From positions 21,055,964-21,119,963 of the forward strand of contig JAVGWX010000018.1 of assembly GCA_036924085.1 (NCBI GenBank): 64,000 nt of DNA, in the 5' to 3' direction. The stretch comes from Ariolimax columbianus. Its lineage: Eukaryota > Mollusca > Gastropoda > Stylommatophora > Arionidae. The position numbers were made by a program, and so were the translations under genes. The notes under the pieces were generated by a model, which made no database searches, had not been told where the DNA came from, and worked only from the letters and a program-made list of their open reading frames with translations. Numbering within the stretch: the first letter of the stretch is position 1; each line of letters starts with the position of its first letter. Below are positions 9,665-20,692 of the stretch, in pieces.

Positions 9665-11482
9665 ATGAATCAATCACAAACCTCTTCAACCAAACCAAAG
9701 CGAGTTTGTGCTGTTAAAGCTAGGCAATGGTTAGATTCTATGATTGCTAGAGGTAGTGATGACGAAGATATCGATCTATTTGATAGCGACACTTCTGTTT
9801 CTTTGTCTAGCAATAGGTCTAGGTCGAGCAGTGAAAGTGATTCTGAATGTGTTGACGAGGGGGCGGTGCCCTTTTTGTCTCAAGCAATGGTAATGGTAGT
9901 AATAGAGCTAGACATGATGCTACCAACTGGAGAGAAGTTCAGAATGGGGCAACAAGTAGCCAGTTTGTCTTGACTCCTCCATCAAGAGACAAAACTCCAG
10001 GTGTCCTTCATGCTTCTCTTGATGAAAACTCAACCCCTTTGGACTGTTTTCAGAGCTTGTTTACAGATAATATTATGGATTATTTGGTTGACGCTATAAA
10101 CAGTTATGCCCAAGCAAAGATTGTCATGAATACACCAGCAAGAAAGCAATCATTTGTGACAACATGGACACCCGTGTAAAAATATGAGCTTCATAAATTT
10201 CTTGCTGTGTTGATATGCATGGGAATTGATCGCCGTCCCAGTATACGTGACTACTGGTCCCAGAGTGAACTTATGTATCAACAATTTTATCATACAATGT
10301 TCTCAAGAAATAGATTTCAGATAATATTTCACACGATGATGCACTGTTCTGATTCTACTAGTGAAAACAAAGATAAAATAGAGCCTTTCATGAACCTACT
10401 GATTGAAAGTTTTAATAAGGAATTTTATCCTTATAAAAATTTAGCGATCGATGAAATGGTTGTTGGTTTCACTGGCCGCTGGAAGTACAAACAGTACAAC
10501 CCATCCAAGCCCCAAAAAGTACCATATAAAGACATTTGGTTTGGTGGACTCTTCAACAGGATATGGTTTAAATATACTAACATATTTTGGTGCAAATACA
10601 TCATATGATCCAGCTGCGGATATGGATGGCGGGATGGCTGTGAAGGTTTTCGATACATTACTAAAATATGTAGGGACTGGCCATCACATTTTTGCCGACC
10701 GCTATTATACAACCAATGTTCTTGTTTGACACCTGCTGCAAAGAGAACTGTATTATACAGGTACTCTGAACATGAATTGAAAGGATTTTCCACCACAATT
10801 GAAAAACCTTCAAATAAAACACATGGAAATCAAGAATTTCCTTGACACAGGTGACAATGTATTGGTAACTGCTTTTAAGGACAAAAAAGCTAAGAAGCAT
10901 TGCATCTTAGTGTCCACTAAAGCAACAATTGCTACATTCACTCACCCTGTCAAGAAGAAGACTAAACCTCTGGTCGTTAACAATTACAACCATTCGATGA
11001 GTGGTTGTGATAGGGTTGATCAGATGGTTACTTACTATTCCATTGTTGGAAGAAAGTCATACAAGTGGTGGAAAAAACTGTTTCATTGGCTATTGGAAAT
11101 ATGCCAGCACAACTCATTCATATTGTTCATGCTGACCAGGCCAATGGGAACAAAGAAAATGTCCTTTAAAGAATTCAAAGTAATTTTAAAGGACCAGTTA
11201 ATAAAAAGAGCGGCAGAAATCATGCCATCCGAGGAATTGAACAAAGGGCCAGGCACAAGTGGAAGGCCAAGAATCTCCAATCCTGTTGAGTGATTGCAAG
11301 GCTCAAAGCACCTGATAAGATCGGTTGGAACAGATAGGAATTGTGTGTTCTGCAGTACGACAACTAAGAGAAAGCGCACAACTTTCATCTGCTCTGGCTG
11401 CTCGGACAAACCATTCCTTTGTGCAAAAACCTGTTTCGAGTTCTATCATATGAAGTCGCAAGATGCTCCACATGGATACTAA
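9665..11482 (+). pseudogene. piggyBac transposase, inactivated
   Basis: Start at 9665 (MNQSQTSSTKPK) is the first Met of an acidic, Ser-rich N-terminus typical of the family. The DDE_Tnp_1_7-type core follows: LICMGIDRRPSIRDYW, then NLAIDEMVVGF (first catalytic Asp, codon 10450-10452), GTGHHIFADRYYTTNVLV (second Asp, 10697-10699) and MSGCDRVDQMV (third acidic motif, about 11003-11025). A C-terminal cysteine cluster, CVFC...FICSGC...LC, is in 11348-11430 and resembles the zinc-binding tail that contacts transposon ends. Lesions: frameshift near 9870-9890, TAA at 10177, frameshift in a C4A5 tract at 10510-10518, and TGA at 10727, 10778 and 11291. All acidic catalytic motifs are still readable. 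The copy is dead but only moderately old. Confidence 0.92.
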
Positions 11483-12064
11483 CTAGTATATACATATGTA
11501 TATTTATTATGTTTTAGATGCAGTTCGCACATTTTTTCGAACTCTGGTCTACTTACATTGTATGAGTGGATGTTGATTGTGGTTTTTGTTTCTAATCACA
11601 TTTTTGGAATATAAATATACCTTTTTTGGAATTCATATGCCTTTAGTAAAATATCGATATTTTGAAAACTAATACACCTAATAGGGTGAAACTTTTAGAG
11701 CATCTTGCCATTTGGATTATCTTCATTTAAAAGTCATTGCTATATTCATGAATTGGAGTACAGCTGAATAATTGAATAATTGATTGGTGAGTACCAATTA
11801 TTTTTTCTGAATATTTGTTTTTAACAAAAACTTGTACAACTATAATCTTTCTAACATAAAAATTCATCCCCACATGTTGAATGTCTGTATTCTATTACAT
11901 TCGGCATTCAATTATGAACAATTTGATATATAATATGTGGTATTTCAGTGATCTTTTAGTGAAGATGAAACAGTCACAGCTAAGTGATGCTGTGCAGGAG
12001 ATTTATATTTTTTTTAAATTGTGTCCAGAGGTGGAAAATATTCGGGAGCGAATGAGTTAATGTG

Positions 12065-12142
12065 TCCCTTGTGTGTGTGTGTATATATATATATACACAC
12101 ACACACATATATACATATATAGAGATATATATATATAAATCT
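12065..12142. repeat. (TG)n-(TA)n-(CA)n microsatellite
   Basis: gtgtgtgtgt, tatatatata, cacacacac, then tatata blocks. Starts just after the piggyBac right TTAA. Confidence 0.9.
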
Positions 12143-12144
12143 GC

Positions 12145-12840
12145 TAAAGCATCAATATCTGCTGTGATTGCTTCTACTGAGATAACATCAGAGTCAGTGG
12201 TTTTCCCATCTCTTAGCAGAATTATGCCTTTCTTAATTTCTTCTTTGTTTAGGTTCTTGCAACTAACTTGCAGTTCTGTTTCTACTGACTAAATGTCGGG
12301 GAGATCTTGTGGAGCTGGTCTATTTAAAAGTTCTTCTAAATGTTCTGTCCATTTCCTACTGTGCTCATTTGTGCTGCTAATTGCATTGCCTTTCTTATCT
12401 TCAATAAAGCCATTTATTTTCTTATATTTTCCAGTTAGTTTGTTTGTGCCATTGTACAGATAGTTCATATTTCCTTTTGTTGCAGTTTTCTTCAGCTCTC
12501 TAGCCAACTCATCAATATATTTTAATTTGTCTCTTCTAATGCTCTTTTTAACTTATCTGTTGGCATTGTAGTTTATTTCCTGAGCTTTGGCTTTAGAGGT
12601 CTGGTTTTGTTTGTGTTAAAATATGTCTTCCTTGCTTCTGTTTAAATCTGTCTTCTTCATTTTTATTTCCCTTATCTTTGCTGTAGTTTATGTTGCTATC
12701 CATGTTTTGTATTGGTGATCTCTTTTCCTCAGAACTTCTCCACAAATCTCATTCTATACATTTTTGTATGTGTTGCAAATGCTCTTCTGTGTCCTCAGTT
12801 TCTTTTAAATGTTATAACACATGTAACAGAAACGTAATTC
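12145..12840 (-). pseudogene. RTE-like LINE: endonuclease-RT linker fragment
   Basis: Minus-strand 12507-12289 reads MARELKKTATKGNMNYLYNG, GFIEDKKGNAISSTNEHSR and KWTEHLEELLNRPAPQDLPD, the linker with WAEHFEELLNRP-type motif found upstream of RT in RTE-like LINEs. After a stop it continues with NLNKEEIKKGIILLRDGK, matching the EEI...A+K.LKNGKA block that opens RT, and is cut off at 12145. 12560-12840 resembles more of the same linker but is too degenerate to define. Confidence 0.7.
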
Positions 12841-13695
12841 CAGGAATGGGTCAAAAGGCTCGATGAAACAGCTCTTGACTATGGTATGGAGATTATAACG
12901 CTGGAAAGACAAAATTAATGACCAACAATACCGAGGGCTTCAACAGACGGATAAAAACTAATGGCAAGGAACTCGAAGTGGTCGACTGTTTTATGTAACT
13001 GGGTTCGATTGTCAGTGATGAAGGATCAAAATGTGAGGTGTTGGCCAAAATACCACAGACAATAGCGGTGCTTAACTTAACGTTTTCATACTGATTTAGA
13101 AGATTAAGCAGAGTCTGTAAACAACCAGTTTCATTTACATTTCCTTGCTCTAAAAGCTATGTGCATCCAATCTATTCTTAAATGCTTTAATTGTTCCTGC
13201 CTCCACTACTTCCTGAGGCAATGTCTTAACATGTGGCATGCATGGCATAACAAAATCTGGCAAGATAAATGGTTAGCCATATGCACGAAGATCAGATTAA
13301 TGCGTACATTGGTCCTGTCAATATTCCTCTATGCTTGTGAGACATGGACAATTACAACTGACCTACATCGAAGGATACAGGACTTGGAGATGACATGTTT
13401 GCAAAGACTTTTAAGCGTCATGTACAAAGATCAAGTTACAAATGAGGAAATACGAGAAAGAATTACAAAAGCACTAGGGCCTATTGAAGACCTCTTGGCA
13501 ACTGTCAAAAGAAGGAAACTCGCTTGGTACGTGCATATATTGACATCAAATGGTCTTGCAAATACGTTCCTGCATGGAAAGGTGTAAGGCAGACGACAAA
13601 CAGGGCTGTCCCAAAAAAGAAATGGGAAGACAACATAAAATAATGGACCAATCTCCGACCAGAGGAGGAAAAGGCAACATCAGCTGTCAGAGAGT
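12841..13695 (+). pseudogene. LINE family C (RT C-terminal), split by a CR1 fragment
   Basis: Left part 12841-13076 corresponds to LGSIVSDEGSKCEVLAKI-type sequence. The right part 13225-13695 reads IWQDKWLAICTKIRLMRTL, LSIFLYACETWTITTDLHRR and KDQVTNEEIRERITKALG, then KRRKLAWYVHI. Both parts align collinearly with the copy at 14335-15676. The 148-bp block between them is the 3' end of a CR1 element in minus orientation. Confidence 0.8.
13077..13224 (-). mobile_element. CR1 3'-end fragment inserted in LINE C
   Basis: Matches the 3' ends at 6341 and 19316 (tttagaagattaagcagagt, ctatgtgcatccaatctatt). cttaac occurs on both sides (13071-13076, 13225-13230), a possible 6-nt target duplication, though it resembles the CR1 tail itself. 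Confidence 0.75.
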
Positions 13696-13908
13696 GATGA
13701 TGAGGTGTTGTGAGCATGTATTTATGTGTGCCCCAACTGTTGTTATATGTTGCTGCATACTTGATAAGTTTCATCTTTATTTTGTCCATCACAAGATGTT
13801 GGTTTGAAAACATGATTGTTCCTCTACATACTTTTACAGTAGTGAATAAATGTTTCCTGTTGTGGGTATGCATAGTAAGGTGGACACAAATTCTTTTCTT
13901 CCTAATAA
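13696..13908. other. Unassigned spacer
   Basis: Nothing recognisable between two LINE fragments. Confidence 0.35.
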
Positions 13909-14052
13909 CTTAATGTCTTCATACTGGTTTAGAAGACTCTGCAGAGTCTGTATACAACCAGTTTTATTTACATTTCTTTACTCTAAAAACTATGTGCATC
14001 CAATCTATTCTTGAATGCATTAATTGTCCTTGCATTCACTATTTTCTAATGA
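13909..14052 (-). mobile_element. CR1 3'-end fragment
   Basis: aacttaatgtcttcatactg, gactctgcagagtctgtata and tgcatccaatctattcttga match the 3' ends of the other CR1 copies. The fragment covers only the untranslated end. Confidence 0.8.
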
Positions 14053-14323
14053 AGAGCTCCTGGATTTTTACAGGGCAAAACCATCAGTTGAAATTTTAAA
14101 ATGGGATTTAAAAATGTGACATGCTTGTGTTAAATTGTTCTACCTGCAAAGGTAGGGTAAGGCCTGTGATGAAACTGCTTATTACTGCAGCAACGTACTT
14201 GGAGGTAATTTCTGTTCTCAATATGCCTGAAAAGAGACAAATGAAATAAACATTGAATAAGTTAAAATGCATAAAAACAGTGATTTGAATGACATATGGA
14301 TATTTCTACTTTTTAATCATGGT

Positions 14324-14334
14324 AAACCAACTGC
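14324..14334. repeat. Target-site duplication, left (partner 15677-15687)
   Basis: aaaccaactgc occurs exactly on both sides of the LINE at 14335-15676. Confidence 0.85.
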
Positions 14335-15676
14335 AGTAATTATACCACTGCCTAAATCAGGAAACCTAAATATGTGTCAGAACTATCGAACAATCAGTCT
14401 GATAAGTCATCCAATTAAAGTTCTCTTGAGAATAATAATTAACAGACTGAAACCACAGGCAGAGAATATCATTGCCGAAGAACAAGCAGGCTTTCAAGCG
14501 GGAAGGAGTACCATCGAGAAGATATTTAATCTTCGGCTAATGAATGAGAAGTACTCAGAGTATCAACAACAACTCTACCATGCCTTCATTGACTTTAGAA
14601 AGGCGTTTGACAGAGTGTGGCATGCGGCGCTATGATCAACAATGAAACATTATAAGTTCAACAGTGATATTGTGAGGGTAATTGCAAACCTTTATGAGCA
14701 GGCGACAAGCGCAGTCTCGGTAGAGGGAACACTAGGCGATTGGTTCCGTACGACAGTGGGTGTTAGATTCTCCCCAACACTCTTCAATATATTCTTGGAG
14801 AGAATAATGGAGACGACCTTAAAAGGACATGTTGGCACGGTTAAAATAGGTGACAGGCTTAACACAAACTTCCGATTTGCTGATGATATTGTTGTATTGG
14901 CAGGCACAGAAAGGGAACTCCAGGAGTTGATTGGTAGATTGGATAGAGCAGCCCTGAGTTTTGGTATGGAAATAAATGCAACAAAAAACAAAGCTCATGA
15001 CCAATAACATAGCAGGGTTTAAATCTGTAATAGAGGCATATGGGCAGGAACTTTGAGGTGGTAAAACGTTTCAAATATCTGGGATCATTGATCAGTGAAG
15101 AGGGATCGAAGCCAGAGGTAATTGCACGAATAGCACAAACAACAGCAGCGCTGACTCGGCTGAAACCTATATGGCAAGACAAGCGGCTCGCCCTCGGCAT
15201 AAAAGTTAGACTAATGCGCTCGTTGGTGCTATCAATATTTCTGTATGCCTGCCAGATTTGGACCATCACAGCATATATGCAGAGCAGAATACATGCAATG
15301 GAAATGAGGTGCTATAGAAAACTAATAAATGTTACATATAAAGATCGTGTCACGAACGTAGAAATACGTCAAAGAGTTGAAGACGCTATTGGTCCTTTTG
15401 AAGATCTGTTCAGAGCTATCAAAAGACTAAAGATGGCCTGGTGCAGGCACGTCGCGAGGTTCAACAAAATTACCAACTCGATACTCTTTGGTTCCGTACT
15501 GGGACAGGATGTCCAAGGAAGAGATGGGTGGACAACATCACTGAGTGGTCAGGCCTTCGTCCCGGTGAGATACGACAGGCGGTGACAGACAGAGACAGAT
15601 GGCGTGGGATTTTGGGAGTGTCTTCATGTGTGCCCCAAACGACCTGATGGGTTATGGGATAAACTGAACTGAACTG
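14335..15676 (+). mobile_element. LINE family C copy bounded by 11-nt TSD, 5'-truncated
   Basis: Starts abruptly inside RT at VIIPLPKSGNLN and ends in a (CTGAA)n-like tail (actgaactgaactg) at 15660-15676. RT blocks: YRTISLISHPIKVLLRIII, EEQAGFQAGRSTIEKIF, FIDFRKAFDRVWHAAL, then after an in-frame stop NLYEQATSAVSVEGT, VGVRFSPTLFNIFLERIM, NFRFADDIVVLAGTERELQE, KRFKYLGSLISEEGSKPE, LSIFLYACQIWTIT and VTNVEIRQRVEDAIGPFEDL. The catalytic FADD is intact. Stops near 14634 and 15005 and a frame change near 15440 disrupt the reading frame. No endonuclease is present. The clade (CR1- or RTE-related) cannot be fixed by eye. Confidence 0.88.
14642..15007 (+). pseudogene. RT catalytic fragment of LINE C
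   Basis: A 121-residue open piece holding VGVRFSPTLFNIF and FRFADDIVVLAGTER, the polymerase active-site box with both aspartates. The preceding block with FRKAFDRVW (first Asp) is in the same element, upstream of a stop. The next piece, 15040-15585, carries the YLG and YAC..W thumb motifs. These are segments of one former ORF2-like protein. Confidence 0.85.
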
Positions 15677-15687
15677 AAACCAACTGC

Positions 15688-16055
15688 TTGTTTTGCTTGG
15701 CTTGGCTTCGTTTGTTCTCAATCTCCCACTACCAAACCCTGACACTGGTCTAAGTAGCAGAATGTAGTCCAGAGAACGGAATGCGTTGTGTCGTAGTTTA
15801 CAGCTTGACTGCGATATTTGCACCTTTCGGTCCAACACATCCAACTTCAGCAAGCATTTTTTTAGTACTGGGTTAGCGTTCCCTCTTCGATCCCTTCTCC
15901 TTAGCCAGTGTGCTCTGCTGCAGTCTGTTATCCAGGATCACATCGTGGAGGTGTAGAAGGGTCTTGGCAGCTCTGGTTCGCTGGCCCTGATGCTAGCAGT
16001 CAGCTATGGGTCGCTGACCGCTGCAGCTCATGCGCTCATTAGTATATTACTCAAG
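15688..16055 (-). repeat. R1 SINE-like repeat, near full length
   Basis: Reverse-oriented copy. From its 3' side: a (GCCAA)n-like tail (cttggcttggcttcg), tctcaatctcccactaccaa, ctgcaatatttgcacc-like core, gatcccttctccttagccag and gctgaccgctgcagctcatg. It aligns with the TSD-bounded copies at 18427-18773 and 51714-52080. It directly follows the LINE C target duplication. Confidence 0.8.
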
Positions 16056-16122
16056 CTCTAATTTATGTATGTCAGGTATTGTTGATCATTTTACTACTAA
16101 AGAAACTACAGATAAACAATTT

Positions 16123-17130
16123 TCATGTTTGGCCTGGCCTTGAGCTTTATCACTGATGCTGATCTCATGCAATTTTTTATCTGCAGTCAAAAGCAGGTTA
16201 CTTCTAGAAATGTTTGGATTCCCTTGGAGCGTCAGTGGCAAAACCATCATCCATCACCTCCAGAAAGCAGGATGTATTCGGTGGTGACATTGAGTCAAAC
16301 TGTGCAATTTTAACTCTCACATTTATTGATGTGGATAAAGCATATTTAGTTAAATTTAGGCTGGCTGTTAAAAATTTATCTAATGCTTTCATCTTGAACG
16401 CCAACTGTGCCCGTATCTGACTGGGGCTCTAGCAGTGCCAACAGACACCATGCTGGTGGATACTTCTTCAGTCCCAGTTCACAGCTGAGTTCAGAAAGAA
16501 CTCTAGGCATGATGGACGCTCTATGGTGGAGAGCTCCCAATGCAACCCTTGGTTTCATAGATGGGAAAGTAAACGAGGTACAGAACAATGTGATTGAGTG
16601 GTTGGATACATTTCCTGACTTCGAGCAAATTGAACTGATCCCCATTGCTGTCCATCATGGAGCCAAGATGAGGTTGCTGCGGGCTGATAATAAGAAAGCT
16701 ACAGATGCAGCTCGTGCCATTAAACAGAAATTACTTAAGAGGAAAGCAGATATGAAGAGAAGGGCCAATTATAAAAGAATTATTGAGAATGCAATTTTGA
16801 ACAATGCACCCATATTAGAATTATATATTTTTAAAGATATAGACAATGTGACAGCTAAACTACAGCTATTCATTGACAATAATGATATAATTTTAGGCAT
16901 TCCTTTTCTTCATGTATGGTCAGTGGAGGAAGTTGGTGTTGATGTTGTGTACCATGGGAAGGTGACATAATTTACGATAGAGCGGGGGAAGAACAACAAA
17001 CCTGACCAGAAGTATGTATGCATGAAGTATTGGACTACAGATGAAGTTCCTCCAAAAGAGGATTATGTAATGCTGGTGACAGCGATGTTAGCTGATTTTG
17101 GTCTTGGGGACATCCAAGTTCGAATAATCA
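16123..17130 (+). pseudogene. Unrecognised coding relic
   Basis: The best open part is 16407-16970 (187 residues). It has MDALWWRAPNATLGFIDGKV, VIEWLDTFPDFEQIELIPIA, a charged helix AARAIKQKLLKRKADMKRR that could form a coiled coil, and IILGIPFLHVWSVEEVGVDV. After one stop the frame continues GKNNKPDQKYVCMKYWTTDE. Upstream frames (16214-16420) are broken. Codon-like texture over about 190 residues suggests a decayed gene or an element-encoded protein. I do not recognise the family and give it no function. Confidence 0.45.
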
Positions 17131-17716
17131 ACTTTATTGATAAGTGTGTTCTAAGGACTGTCTGTATATTCTTTTTGTATTTTATGTAGCCATATTTGAA
17201 TATTTTTTGTGTGGATATGGCAATATTTCCATCTCTGAAGCCAGGCATCTCCTTGTCACTCTTGAGATTTCATCTAGTGTTACAGTTAAAATCTCAGTTT
17301 TATATTCATAATAATATGTGATATGGAAGTAAAGGGAATTGCATGAGCATAAAAAAAAATATAACTATATAAATATATCTCTATTTGTCAAATAGTTAAA
17401 TAAAAAGAAACATGCAATGACAAAATACTGCACAACAAAAACAATTAACATATCAGACTTACCAATAAAGACTGTTAATCTATAGGCATATGTTTTGCTG
17501 TTTGTGACACTTGTTTGGAAACTACATCCATTAATGAATAAATCTTCTTATATTTGTGTAATAATTTTTTCTCTATATTAAATTGATCAGTTGTTTCCAG
17601 ATTTCCTAATATTTCAGCTTGTGTACTGAAAAATGAATGATGTTCAACTATGTGCATTAAATTTAGTTTTAACGTCAACACAAAGAAAACAAGTAATGTT
17701 TGAAGATACCACATTT
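17131..17716. other. Unassigned AT-rich sequence
   Basis: No coding or repeat signal. A minus open stretch at 17475-17735 crosses into the LINE insertion and has low complexity. Confidence 0.4.
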
Positions 17717-17921
17717 GAATAATCAACTTGACCACTGAACATTTGCTGTAAAACTGCCCGACATACGAGAATCAGAGAAAGCAGATGTGGCCATCACCAG
17801 TGGCAATACTAGACAAGCTCTATGGCAGTGTCGACAGCCTCAGGATGACCGCTGCTTTTTTCGAAAAAATACAGGTTGACGTCTGACTGCGTACGAAGAA
17901 GAAGAAGAAGAATAATCAACT
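17717..17921 (+). mobile_element. Short Jockey/I-like LINE 3' tail with 12-nt TSD
   Basis: gaataatcaact at 17717-17728 recurs at 17910-17921. The insert 17729-17909 is the last 180 bp of the Jockey/I-like LINE: the knuckle region, gctcta tggcagtg, gaccgctgcttttttcgaaa, gtctgactgcgtacgaagaa and a (GAA)n tail. It is a heavily 5'-truncated target-primed insertion, common for LINEs. One g of the duplication could belong to the tail. Confidence 0.9.
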
Positions 17922-18417
17922 GCAGCTTGTAAGTATGTTCAAAGAGCCTTCTGTGAGTATTTTTTTGTCTTTCTAACATTCATTTTAATTTCTAACAACT
18001 ACGTATGTAATATGTTGATTAATCTTTTAAACAAATTTAGGGGTAAAATTTGTGTAATAATTTGTTCTGTATACTAATTCTACAAGCATTTTAACAGCAA
18101 ACAATGAATATATTAATGCTCTTCTCAGAAAGACAATCAAAACGATATATCATATGTAGTGTTATATTATATTATATATTAAATATTACAACATTATTTT
18201 GTTTGTGAATTATGCAAATGAGGGCGCCACTTTGAATATTAAAATCAGTCCATGCCTTTTTGAAAAGTCATGCAATTACGTTCATCGGTTCCATTTTGTT
18301 CCCCCGATTATAAAAATGTCTGGTTTTACAGATATTCAGTCCTGAATAGCTGAGATAATCAATATATTGACTTTTTATTATTATTATTTGTTTGTCCTAT
18401 TCGGAATCAACTTTGCT
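17922..18417. other. Unassigned AT-rich sequence
   Basis: Contains short tatata and ttattattatt runs; nothing else recognisable. Confidence 0.4.
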
Positions 18418-18782
18418 CGGGATCAAGATGCTGAGCAGAGCATGAGTTGCAGTGGTCAGTGACCCCTAGCGTCAGGGCCAGCGAACTAGAGCTGACAAGA
18501 CCCTTCTACGCCTCCACGTGGTGATCCTGGATAACAGGCTGCAGCAGGGCAGACTGGCTAAGCAGAAGGGATCGAAGAGGGAATGCTAACCTGTTACTCA
18601 AAAAATGTTTGCTGAAGTCGGATGTGCTGGAGCCCGAAAGGTGTAAATATCACAGTCAAGCTGTAAACTACGACACAACACATTCTGTTCTCTGGACTAT
18701 ATTCTGCTACTTAAGCCCTTTCAGGGTTTGGTAGTGGGAGATTGAGAACGAACGAAGCCAAGCCAACCCAAGCCAACTTTGC
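18418..18782 (+). mobile_element. R1 SINE-like element with 9-nt TSD
   Basis: caactttgc at 18418-18426 recurs at 18774-18782. The insert 18427-18773 (347 bp) runs from gggatcaagatgctgagc through catgagttgcagtggtcagt, ctggataacaggctgcagca, gaagggatcgaagagggaat, gctgaagtcggatgtgctgg and gtggagattgagaac-like text to a (GCCAA)n-like tail. It has no ORF. I could not find a convincing tRNA-type A/B box, so its promoter origin is unknown. Confidence 0.82.
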
Positions 18783-19315
18783 CCAAGTCCCTAGGCTATA
18801 CTTTTTTCTATAATAGCCCTATTGCGATTTTTAAAATAGAAAAAAAATCATAGCTTTTTGGGGGGTCGCATAGAAACATGGTTGATATATCATTGGATTG
18901 TATTTTTATGGGGCTTTCTAACAGTTGAATTTGTAATGCTGTAGAGTCAATTTGAAATTTTCATCTTCAAAGTATCATATTCAATCACAATGATTTCAAT
19001 GATACTATACTATACTCACTCAATTCTACAATACTACTAATTCCCTGACCACTAACTTGACGTCTGAAATCGTACGACGAAAATAAAAAAACAGCATACC
19101 TCCTGAGATACCAATGCTAGGAAAGATCCTAGCAAGTGCCATTACTATGACCATACAAAAAGAAAATTGGCTAGAATTCATTGTTTGTGTTGTCCCTATT
19201 CTGCTCTACAGATGAAAATATAACCGCCGTTGACAACCTCAAGGGAAGCAACTCTGATCGTCAGAACTACTATTAATACAGCGTCTGATCAGCGCACTAG
19301 CAGAGCTCTGACTTA
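18783..19315. other. Unassigned sequence
   Basis: AT-rich, with short runs of actatactatactc at about 19000. No gene or known repeat seen. Confidence 0.4.
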
Positions 19316-20583
19316 AACTTAACTTAACGTTTTTATGCTGGTTAAGAAGACTCACCGGAGTTTGTAGACAACCAGTCACATTTGCATTACCTTGCTTTTA
19401 AAGCTATGCACATCCACAATCTATTATTAAATGCATTAACTGACTCTGCCTCCATCACCTCCTGGGATAATGTATTCCAAGCATTTACCACTCTAACTAA
19501 AAAAATATTTCCTAATATCCTATCTGGACCTTTCTTTAGTTAATTTGTATCTGTGCCCTCTTGTTCTCGTTGGTGGTTGTATTTTGAAAAACTTGTTATA
19601 GTCTAATTTTACATTTCCTGTGATTATCTAATCAACCTGTTTTGTCACTTCGAATTGTTCTCTTTTCTAGACACTATAGGTCAATTTTCTGAGTCTTTCA
19701 TCGTAACTAATTCTTAAATCCCACTATCAGTTTTGCTGCTCTTCTTTGTATCCTTTCCAGCATGTTTATATCTCCTCTACGATAAGGACTACACACCTGT
19801 ATACGGTACTCCAATCTTGGTCTAACTAATGATTTATATAGTTTGACAATCACTTCCTTACCCCTATGTTTAATATTTCTTTTTATTGTACCTAACATTG
19901 CAATTGCTTTATTCACTGCTACCTGGACTTGCTCATTCATTTTTCCTGTATGCTCTATTAAAATCCCTAGGTCCCCTTCCTTATCTACTATTCTCATATT
20001 TTTCTTGCTTATTCTGTAATTATGTTCCATATTGGATCTATCCATGTGGATGACTGTACATTTTTCTATATTAAACTCCATTTGCCATTTCACAGACTAG
20101 TCTTGAATTTTATCTAAAATCCGACCTCAATATATCCGCCTCTGCTATAGGTGAGACACTCCTACTAAGTTTTGTGTCATCTGCAAATTTTGCAATCATG
20201 GATCCTATATTAATGTCCAAATCGTTTATATATATCAAGTACAATATCGGACCCAAAACCGAGCTCTGTGGCACTCCACTTTTCACTTCACACTACTCAG
20301 AGTACTCCTTATTTATGCCCAACCCTCTGCCTTCTTTACGTTAACCAACTTTCAATTCACTCGGCAACCTCCCCACCTATTCCATGTGATTTTAACTTTT
20401 TGAATAATCTTTGATGAGGTACTCTATATAAAGCCTTTGCAAAATTTAGATAAATAACATATACTGGTTCCCCATTAACTATCATTTTAGTAACCTCCTC
20501 CATGAACTCCCAATAGATTTGTTAATGTCTGCCCCTCTAGTAAGCCCATGCTGACAATTTTTGATTAGATTAAACCTGTCTTT
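19316..20583 (-). mobile_element. CR1-like LINE, 5'-truncated, inactive
   Basis: Minus copy whose 3' end is the (AAGTTAAG)n-like tail at 19316-19330. 20093-19707 encodes a 128-residue thumb piece: KWQMEFNIEKCTVIHMDRSN, GDLGILIEHTGKMNEQVQ, VKLYKSLVRPRLEYRIQV and NMLERIQRRAAKLI. In the next segment IAKFADDTKL near 20180-20200 keeps both catalytic aspartates, unlike the copy at 6341. The RT-side end at 20583 abuts a LINE C fragment. Confidence 0.85.
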
Positions 20584-20692
20584 ATGCTTGTAAGACATGG
20601 ACAGTTCCAGCTTACCTTCAGATAAGAATACAGGCCTTGGAGATGAGATGTTTCCGAAGACTTTTAAACGTCACGTGCAAAGATCGAGTTAC
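20584..20692 (+). pseudogene. LINE family C fragment
   Basis: atgcttgtaagacatggaca, tacaggccttggagatgaga and cgtgcaaagatcgagttaca match 13335-13445. It is truncated at the start of the rDNA-like block. Confidence 0.75.

Larger units (their letters stand above)
9396..12060 (+). mobile_element. Complete piggyBac-type DNA transposon with TTAA target duplication
   Basis: TTAA at 9396-9399 and at 12057-12060 flank a 2657-bp element. The left end reads ttaactgattcagtccc. The right end, read on the minus strand, gives ttaactcattcgctccc: 14 of 17 positions agree, so terminal inverted repeats are present. TTAA duplication is diagnostic for piggyBac. Inside are a transposase pseudogene at 9665-11482, two 16-bp palindromes near the left end, and a 570-bp AT-rich 3' segment without a gene (11483-12056). 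Both ends survive while the transposase is broken, so the copy could in principle only be moved in trans. Confidence 0.92.
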
